From the IMG/VR virus record IMGVR_UViG_3300017962_000116, positions 1 to 24,234 of that record: 24,234 nucleotides of DNA; one strand, given 5' to 3'. Positions 16,568-21,559 of the stretch are shown one piece after another. How positions within the stretch are numbered: the stretch's first letter is position 1; each line of letters opens with the position of its first letter. The notes under the pieces were generated by a model that saw nothing but the letters and a program-made list of their open reading frames with translations, did not search any database and was not told where the DNA came from. The position numbers and the translations under genes are program-made. Source of the DNA: a virus.

Positions 16568-18094
16568 ATGGCATATACGATAAACAATTATAACGGCGCC
16601 CAGCTTACAGTAGTTGAGGATGGTACATTAGATCAAACTACTGACCTTAAGTTGGTTGGTAAAAACTACGCAGGTTATGGTGAAATACAGAACGAAAATT
16701 TTGTATTTTTGTTAGAAAACTTTGCAGGTGGCAACGCTCCACCTAAAGCAATTAGCGGTCAATTATGGTTTGACACTACAAATAGTAAGTTAAAATTTTA
16801 TGATGGTACTAAATGGCGTACTACAGGCGGAGCAGAAGTAAGCGGCACTACCCCAGCTGGCTTATCAGAAGGTGACTTTTGGTGGGATAATGCAAACGAA
16901 CAATTATATGCCTATAACGGAAGCTCTTTTGTTCTTGTAGGTCCACAAGGCGTTGGCGACACAGTTACACAATTCCAAAGTGCAAGTATTAGAGATAATA
17001 CAGGTATTGCAAGATCAGTTATTAAAAGTATTGTAAATGATGAAGTTATACATATAATAAGTAATTTAGAATTTACAATAGGAACAGAAGACGCAGGAGA
17101 TTATCCAGGGTTTGATGTTATAAGAAAGGGTCTTACCCTTAAAAATACAATTAATTCTACAGGCGGAGTTACATCAACAGATCATAGATTCTGGGGAACT
17201 GCATCTAATGCAATAAAACTGAATGGTTTGGATGCAAGTAATTACGTTATTTCAACACCAGGATCGCCTACCAGCTTTACTACACTAACCGAGTTTGCAG
17301 ATGTAGGTATTGCTATTGGTGATTCAAACGATTTAGAAGTAAAAATTGTTGATGATAACAAAGGATTGATTGCAAACAGTCAAGGACAACAAATTTTCAT
17401 TCAAGTACAAAATCCAAGTGCAGCACAGAAAATGCCTTTACGTATTACATCAAGTGCAATATTACCAGGATATAGTACATTTACAAATTATGCAAGTGCA
17501 TCAGGAGTAGAAACAGTAGACATTGGTGGAGCATCAAATAAATTCAATACTATGTATGCTAATAACTTTAACGGTACAGCATCCACTTCGCTAACATTAG
17601 ATATGAGTGGTAATGCACGTTCTGGTTCTACAAGTGCTACAAGTAACACTGTAGCTGTAAGAGATGCATCAGGAAATTTAAGTGCAAACGTTTTCCAAGG
17701 TACAGCAACCAGTGCAAGATATGCTGACCTTGCAGAAAAATACACAGCAGATAAAAATTACGACCCAGGAACAGTTCTTGTGTTTGGCGGAGATAAAGAA
17801 GTTACAGAATCTACTGCTTTTTGCGATCCAAGAGCTGCAGGAATAGTTTCAACTGATCCTGCTCATTTGATGAACAGTGATATCGACGGAGTTGCAATAG
17901 CACTCAAGGGAAGAGTCCCTTGCAAAGTTGATGGTCCTGTGAAAAAAGGTGATATACTTGTTACCGGACCTATTGCAGGCACTGCAACTGCTTTGAGTAA
18001 AGAAAGTGCTACTCCTAATCCATGGTGCGTTATAGGAAAAAGTTTAGAAGACAGCAACGAGTCAGGCGTCAGATTAGTTGAAGTGGCTGTTTAA
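16568..18094 (+). CDS. Tail fibre protein, third paralogue with distinct C-terminal domain (508 aa)
   Basis: The shortest of the three fibres, with AGGGG at 16557-16561 before the ATG. It has the common N-terminal module: NENFVFLLENFA, GQLWFD at residue 64 with FYDGTKW, and GDFWWD at residue 102 ending VLVGPQG. A GTASNAIKLNGLDASNYV element follows and then beta-rich sequence with GTASTSLTL and GTATSARYADLAEKY. The last ~120 residues (385-508) form a separate domain: DPGTVLVFGGDKEVT, an AAGIVSTDPAHLMN stretch, VALKGRVPCKVDGPVKKGD, and an ending in GVRLVEVAV. I recall this YADLAEKY...GRVPCKV domain at the C-terminus of many phage fibres; its function is not clear to me. Its small beta-barrel look would fit a trimer cap or a self-cleaving end, but neither is shown. 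It has its own late box. Confidence 0.85.
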   Translation: MAYTINNYNGAQLTVVEDGTLDQTTDLKLVGKNYAGYGEIQNENFVFLLENFAGGNAPPKAISGQLWFDTTNSKLKFYDGTKWRTTGGAEVSGTTPAGLSEGDFWWDNANEQLYAYNGSSFVLVGPQGVGDTVTQFQSASIRDNTGIARSVIKSIVNDEVIHIISNLEFTIGTEDAGDYPGFDVIRKGLTLKNTINSTGGVTSTDHRFWGTASNAIKLNGLDASNYVISTPGSPTSFTTLTEFADVGIAIGDSNDLEVKIVDDNKGLIANSQGQQIFIQVQNPSAAQKMPLRITSSAILPGYSTFTNYASASGVETVDIGGASNKFNTMYANNFNGTASTSLTLDMSGNARSGSTSATSNTVAVRDASGNLSANVFQGTATSARYADLAEKYTADKNYDPGTVLVFGGDKEVTESTAFCDPRAAGIVSTDPAHLMNSDIDGVAIALKGRVPCKVDGPVKKGDILVTGPIAGTATALSKESATPNPWCVIGKSLEDSNESGVRLVEVAV

Positions 18095-18097
18095 TAA

Positions 18098-18105
18098 TAT
18101 AAATA
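18098..18105 (+). promoter_or_regulatory. Consensus T4-type late promoter (TATAAATA)
   Basis: A perfect TATAAATA lies three bases after the stop of the third fibre gene and 28 bases before the next ATG (18134). AAGGAAG at 18118-18124 is the likely ribosome site. This is the best late-promoter match in the window and implies gp55-type, late, replication-linked transcription of the downstream structural gene. Confidence 0.7.
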
Positions 18106-18133
18106 TATACGTATTTAAAGGAAGTCGAAAAAA

Positions 18134-19096
18134 ATGGCAGTAAGTGTAGGAGATACAATAACAGCGGCACAGTACAACGGACTGCAAAGTCGTGTTGCTA
18201 CCATTATGGGAGTTGGTTCAGGTAACGAAGGTTATGGACAAACTTTATCCAGTGCCCAAGTTGCTGTGTCAAACACTGTTACAGCAACACAAATGGATAA
18301 TCTTCGCACTGATTTAAACAAAGCAAACAATCACCAACTTGGAACAAATGCATCAATTGGTAATATAGCTGCAGGTGATATTATTGGTGCAGACGCAAGC
18401 GGCTTAAACATTTCAAGTTTAACAGATATTGACAAAGGTTTCAACGATTACGATGCAGCAGTTTCTTCTATAGAAGCAAACAGGTATGCTATAGATGCTG
18501 GAAACAGCTCAGTAGAAGCAGCCATAACAAGCACACGTACAACAAACTGGAATGGTATAATTGATCACGTGTTTACTGTAACATTTGCAAGCGCAAATGA
18601 TAGAAGATACTTTTTTAATAGTGGCGGAGAAATACGTTTTAGTGCAAACTTATCTGGTCAGTCTGGTGCAAAATCAGACGATTGGGCAACATTGTTATCA
18701 AACATGGGAACAATAAAATTTAACCATACAGAAACAACAGCAACAGGCACAGGAACAGGTACTACTATAGGAAACTATGATTTAACATCTGTTTATCAAA
18801 CAATTTTTACAAAAACAGGTAGCGGTAACTATGCCGAAAACGACTACAACATTGCCGCAAAAGAAACCAGCACAACAGTTATTGACTTTAGAATTCAATT
18901 TAGAGACGATGACACAGGTGACCAAGTTTTACCTGGAAGCGAAAATCCTGGCGATGTTGACGGTGTAATTGTTCCAGGACCAGCAGTTGACGAAGATGTA
19001 AACGGCAACCTAACTAGTACAATCCAACAATTACGTGCTACTGGATCAAATGTTTCTGTAGCTTCTCCGTCCTACGCAAATACATCAACTCTTTAA
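18134..19096 (+). CDS. Probable virion/tail structural protein (320 aa)
   Basis: A 320-residue protein with no membrane segment or signal peptide. The N-terminal ~100 residues repeat a motif: VGDTITAAQYNGLQSRV and, about 40 residues later, VSNTVTATQMDNLRTDL, each with a helix after a short strand. The middle is beta-rich, with HVFTVTFASANDRRYFF and GGEIRFSANLS. A threonine/glycine-rich stretch (TATGTGTGTTIG) precedes further strands. The end is acidic and then Ser/Thr-rich. I recall proteins with the RYFFNSGGEIRF pattern near the fibre genes of marine T4-like phages, usually labelled structural. The consensus late promoter directly upstream supports a virion role. Fibre accessory protein or neck/whisker component are both possible. 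Confidence 0.72.
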   Translation: MAVSVGDTITAAQYNGLQSRVATIMGVGSGNEGYGQTLSSAQVAVSNTVTATQMDNLRTDLNKANNHQLGTNASIGNIAAGDIIGADASGLNISSLTDIDKGFNDYDAAVSSIEANRYAIDAGNSSVEAAITSTRTTNWNGIIDHVFTVTFASANDRRYFFNSGGEIRFSANLSGQSGAKSDDWATLLSNMGTIKFNHTETTATGTGTGTTIGNYDLTSVYQTIFTKTGSGNYAENDYNIAAKETSTTVIDFRIQFRDDDTGDQVLPGSENPGDVDGVIVPGPAVDEDVNGNLTSTIQQLRATGSNVSVASPSYANTSTL

Positions 19097-19107
19097 TCAA
19101 TAAATCA

Positions 19108-19136
19108 TTGACAATCAGCGTTTTTTAGTATATACT
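19108..19136 (+). promoter_or_regulatory. Near-consensus sigma-70 promoter (TTGACA-N17-TATACT)
   Basis: TTGACA occupies 19108-19113 and TATACT 19131-19136, with the preferred 17-base spacer, which holds a run of six T. It lies in the 64-base gap before the gene at 19161, and a start near 19143 would leave a short leader with AGGAG. It differs from the late boxes upstream, so the five-gene cassette is probably transcribed by unmodified host polymerase at another time. An equally good match occurs inside a fibre gene at 15913-15941, so the sequence alone is not proof; the position adds most of the weight. Confidence 0.65.
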
Positions 19137-19142
19137 AGTATA
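19131..19142. promoter_or_regulatory. 12-bp perfect palindrome over the -10 box (TATACTAGTATA)
   Basis: TATACTAGTATA equals its own reverse complement. It covers the -10 hexamer and the probable transcription start of the sigma-70-like promoter. A dimeric repressor or activator could bind here, but no regulator gene is in the window and AT-rich DNA gives palindromes easily. Confidence 0.35.
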
Positions 19143-19148
19143 AAATCT

Positions 19149-19153
19149 AGGAG
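19149..19153 (+). promoter_or_regulatory. Strong ribosome binding site (AGGAG)
   Basis: AGGAG lies seven bases before the ATG at 19161, the best-spaced Shine-Dalgarno site in the window. It fixes the start of the first gene of the cassette; the genes after it appear to depend partly on coupling through overlapping starts. Confidence 0.6.
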
Positions 19154-19160
19154 TATCCAT

Positions 19161-19511
19161 ATGGATGATAAACTTAAAAACGCTTTAGAATTTGCCAATT
19201 ATTCGCACACATTGCACAATCAAAAACAACTTATCAAGCAGAAGTTTATTGACGATTGTGTATTTTATCATAATGCTGGTAAATTTACAGTTAATAGAGA
19301 GTTGCTAGTTTATTGTGGATATTGTCAACAATGGAACAGGAATATTCCTGTAATTTTACTTGATGATAATAATATTCCTATAGAAATAAAAGATATTGAT
19401 AAATTTACAATAGATATACTAAAACTTTACAAAAAATCTTCAGAAGAATATCACAATGCTTATCAAAAATTAGTTGGTAATAAAACTGTAAAAGGACTAA
19501 TTGATGAGTAA
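19161..19511 (+). CDS. Conserved small phage protein of unknown function (116 aa)
   Basis: First gene of the sigma-70-like operon. Residues 1-45 look helical and basic (FANYSHTLHNQKQLIKQKF). A middle part follows with VILLDDNNIPIEIKDIDKF, and then a C-terminal helix with KKSSEEYHNAYQKLVGNK. Two cysteines sit close together (YCGYCQQW), which could be a redox or metal pair, but there is no second pair to complete a zinc site. There is no signal or membrane segment. I recall similar short proteins in T4-like cyanophages beside fibre genes, without assigned function. Its last 8 bases overlap the next gene's start region, so the two are translated together. A chaperone or assembly role for the fibres is possible from position only. 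Confidence 0.7.
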   Translation: MDDKLKNALEFANYSHTLHNQKQLIKQKFIDDCVFYHNAGKFTVNRELLVYCGYCQQWNRNIPVILLDDNNIPIEIKDIDKFTIDILKLYKKSSEEYHNAYQKLVGNKTVKGLIDE

Positions 19512-20307
19512 AGGATGTCTAGTTTTTGCATTCAACAATGAAAAGATAGACTACATAAAACAAGCAACATATCTTGCTAAAAATGTTAGTAAGTATTTGA
19601 ATTTGCCGACTACGCTAGTAACTGATGTAGAAGTTGAATCAAAAGAGTTTGATCAAATTTTAGTTATAGAAGATTCATTTTACAAAAGTAAAAAAACATA
19701 TCATGATGGCAATCTTGCAAATGAAAGATTAACTTTTAAAAACGCCGCAAGAATAAAATCTTATGAACTTTCACCTTATGATAATACATTTGTATTTGAC
19801 ACAGATGTTTTGCTTGCAAATGATAATTTTTTAAAATGTTTTGATCAAGAGAAGTCAGTTTGTATGTATGATAAATCTTTTGATGTGTGTTCATATAGAA
19901 AATCTCAAGAATTTACATGGATTAGTGATATAGGTTGCAAGTTTTACTGGGCAACTTGTCTATACTTTAAAAAAGATGATCAGTCTAAAATGTTTTTTGA
20001 AGTTGTAAATCATGTATATGAAAATTATTCATATTATAAGCGTTTGTATCAAATAAATTCTAACCTATATAGAAATGATTTTGCTTTCAGTATTGCAGCA
20101 CATATTATGAACGACTATCAAAAAGGTGATTTTGTAGGTAGTATGCCGGACACTATGTACTACAGTTTAGATACAGACAAAATATTAAGCATAAACAATG
20201 ACAATTTTTTGTTTTTAAGTTATATAAACAATAAACCCTTGGCCATAAAAACAAAAAAACAAACAGTTCATGCTATGAACAAGTATGATTTGGAAAAATT
20301 GCTATGA
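19504..20307 (+). CDS. GT-A-fold glycosyltransferase-like protein with DTD motif (267 aa)
   Basis: The start is taken as ATG 19504 rather than TTG 19501, since it follows an AAGG and overlaps the previous stop by only 8 bases. It opens with CLVFAFNNEKIDYIKQA, a beta strand and helix typical of nucleotide-sugar binding folds, then TLVTDVE. The key motif is SPYDNTFVFDTDVLLAND with D99-T-D101, the D-x-D that binds metal and nucleotide sugar in GT-A enzymes such as family 8. It should therefore transfer a sugar from a nucleotide donor in the cytoplasm. The acceptor is unknown: fibre protein, DNA or a host glycan are all open. It is paralogous to the next gene. The call rests on the motif and on the Rossmann-like opening. 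Confidence 0.72.
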   Translation: MSKGCLVFAFNNEKIDYIKQATYLAKNVSKYLNLPTTLVTDVEVESKEFDQILVIEDSFYKSKKTYHDGNLANERLTFKNAARIKSYELSPYDNTFVFDTDVLLANDNFLKCFDQEKSVCMYDKSFDVCSYRKSQEFTWISDIGCKFYWATCLYFKKDDQSKMFFEVVNHVYENYSYYKRLYQINSNLYRNDFAFSIAAHIMNDYQKGDFVGSMPDTMYYSLDTDKILSINNDNFLFLSYINNKPLAIKTKKQTVHAMNKYDLEKLL

Positions 20308-21062
20308 CACAAGGATATTTAATATATGCTCAAGGTGTAAAACATAAAAAATATGCGTTACATTGTGCTAAAAGTTTAAAAAAACTTGGAGATACTAGAC
20401 CTATAAGTTTAGTAACCGACGAAAAGAAACCTAGTGATTTAAAAGTATTTGATTATATTATAGAAATTGAAAAAAACAATGATAAGTTTCATGTACAAAA
20501 TAGATCTAAATTGTTTGAGTATTCTCCATATGACGAAACTACAGTAATAGAAAGTGATTGCATAATTACTCAAGATTTAAACAACTGGTGGACAAGGAAT
20601 AAAACTAAAGAATTATCCTTTATAAGTCAAGCCTATACATATAGACAAGAAAAATTAGACACAACTGTGGATAGAAAAACTTTTTTAGAAAATAATTTAC
20701 CAAATCTTTATGTAGCATTGCACTATTTTAAAAAAACTAAATTTACAAAAAGTTTTTTTGATTTAGTAAGTCTAATTAACACCGATGAAGATTTACGCAA
20801 GAAGTTATTACCTAATAGAAGTCCTAAAATTCCTAGCATGGATGTAGCAATATGTTTAGCGACCAAATTGCTTGATTGCGAAGACGCTGTAAGTTATACA
20901 GGATTAGACCCAATGTTTATTCATATGAAACCTTATGCTCAAGGATGGCAAGAACCATTTGAACAATGGAGTAAACGCATACATTATTTTCCTGGTGATG
21001 AAATTTTTGTAGGTCCGTTTAAACAAAAAGGTGTATTTCATTATATAGAGGATGTAATATGA
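20304..21062 (+). CDS. GT-A-like glycosyltransferase paralogue with ESD in place of DxD (252 aa)
   Basis: Translation is coupled to the gene before it by an ATGA overlap at 20304-20307. The layout matches that gene: GYLIYAQGVKHKKYALHCAKS, ISLVTDEKK, then SPYDETTVIESDCIITQDL. At the metal-binding position it has E83-S84-D85 where the neighbour has D-T-D. The first acidic residue is thus a glutamate, which may alter metal use or activity, or mark a non-catalytic partner. Further on, SMDVAICLATKLLDC resembles the second conserved helix of the paralogue (FAFSIAAHIMNDY). The C-terminus has KRIHYFPGDEIFVGPFKQKG. Predicted cytoplasmic. It could act as a second transferase adding the next sugar or as a heterodimer subunit. 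Confidence 0.68.
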   Translation: MTQGYLIYAQGVKHKKYALHCAKSLKKLGDTRPISLVTDEKKPSDLKVFDYIIEIEKNNDKFHVQNRSKLFEYSPYDETTVIESDCIITQDLNNWWTRNKTKELSFISQAYTYRQEKLDTTVDRKTFLENNLPNLYVALHYFKKTKFTKSFFDLVSLINTDEDLRKKLLPNRSPKIPSMDVAICLATKLLDCEDAVSYTGLDPMFIHMKPYAQGWQEPFEQWSKRIHYFPGDEIFVGPFKQKGVFHYIEDVI

Positions 21063-21559
21063 TTTTTTATGTTTACTTTGACAATGAAACTAGAGAAATT
21101 GTTAGTATTACAAATGAAAAAATAGAATCTAATCATTCGTATGTAGAAAAACAACGCAATGACGTAGAAGATTTTATTCAAGGTAGAAAAAATTTTGTAG
21201 ATTTTAAGTTTGATAGTAGATTTAATTTTGTTGTAAAAAACAAACAAACAAAAGATGTTGTAACTAATACTTTTGTAGAAATTAAAACTAAAATAAATCC
21301 TATGCTAAATGTTACACACAATAATTGTTGGCAATTTAGTTTTGAAAAACCAAATCAAAGCATAAACGGAGACTTATTTTTTGCGGTTACAGAAAAAAAT
21401 AATCCTAACAAATTAATTAGGACAATACATTTTAATAGCCAACTAGCAAACAGTGTGTATGAAGTAGATTTTAAATACAACAGCGAGAAAAGTATAAAGA
21501 ATATTAGTATATGGGCAATAAATCCGCCTTATGAATCAGCAGGACTACAAACAAAATGA
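21059..21559 (+). CDS. Unknown protein in the glycosyltransferase operon (166 aa)
   Basis: Starts at an ATGA overlap with the previous gene and ends in another with the next, so it is firmly part of the operon. It opens MIFYVYFDNETREIVSITNE, a beta hairpin. A charged section follows with EDFIQGRKNFVDFKFDSRF, and then a beta-rich C-terminal half with CWQFSFEKP, LFFAVTEKN and ISIWAINPP. There are no catalytic motifs, signal peptide or membrane segments. The C-terminal half looks like a small beta-sandwich, which could bind a glycan or protein partner. I do not recognise the family; similar short proteins exist beside glycosyltransferase genes in marine T4-like phages as far as I remember. Confidence 0.65.
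   Translation: MIFYVYFDNETREIVSITNEKIESNHSYVEKQRNDVEDFIQGRKNFVDFKFDSRFNFVVKNKQTKDVVTNTFVEIKTKINPMLNVTHNNCWQFSFEKPNQSINGDLFFAVTEKNNPNKLIRTIHFNSQLANSVYEVDFKYNSEKSIKNISIWAINPPYESAGLQTK

Noticed and set aside
18098-18120. AT-rich inverted sequence around ATACGTAT after the third fibre gene as a terminator
   Set aside because: The stem is short and AT-only apart from one CG pair, with no T tract; the late box explains the conservation better.
19501-19503. TTG at 19501 as start of the first glycosyltransferase
   Set aside because: It would only add one residue before an ATG; the ATG at 19504 has normal spacing from AAGG.
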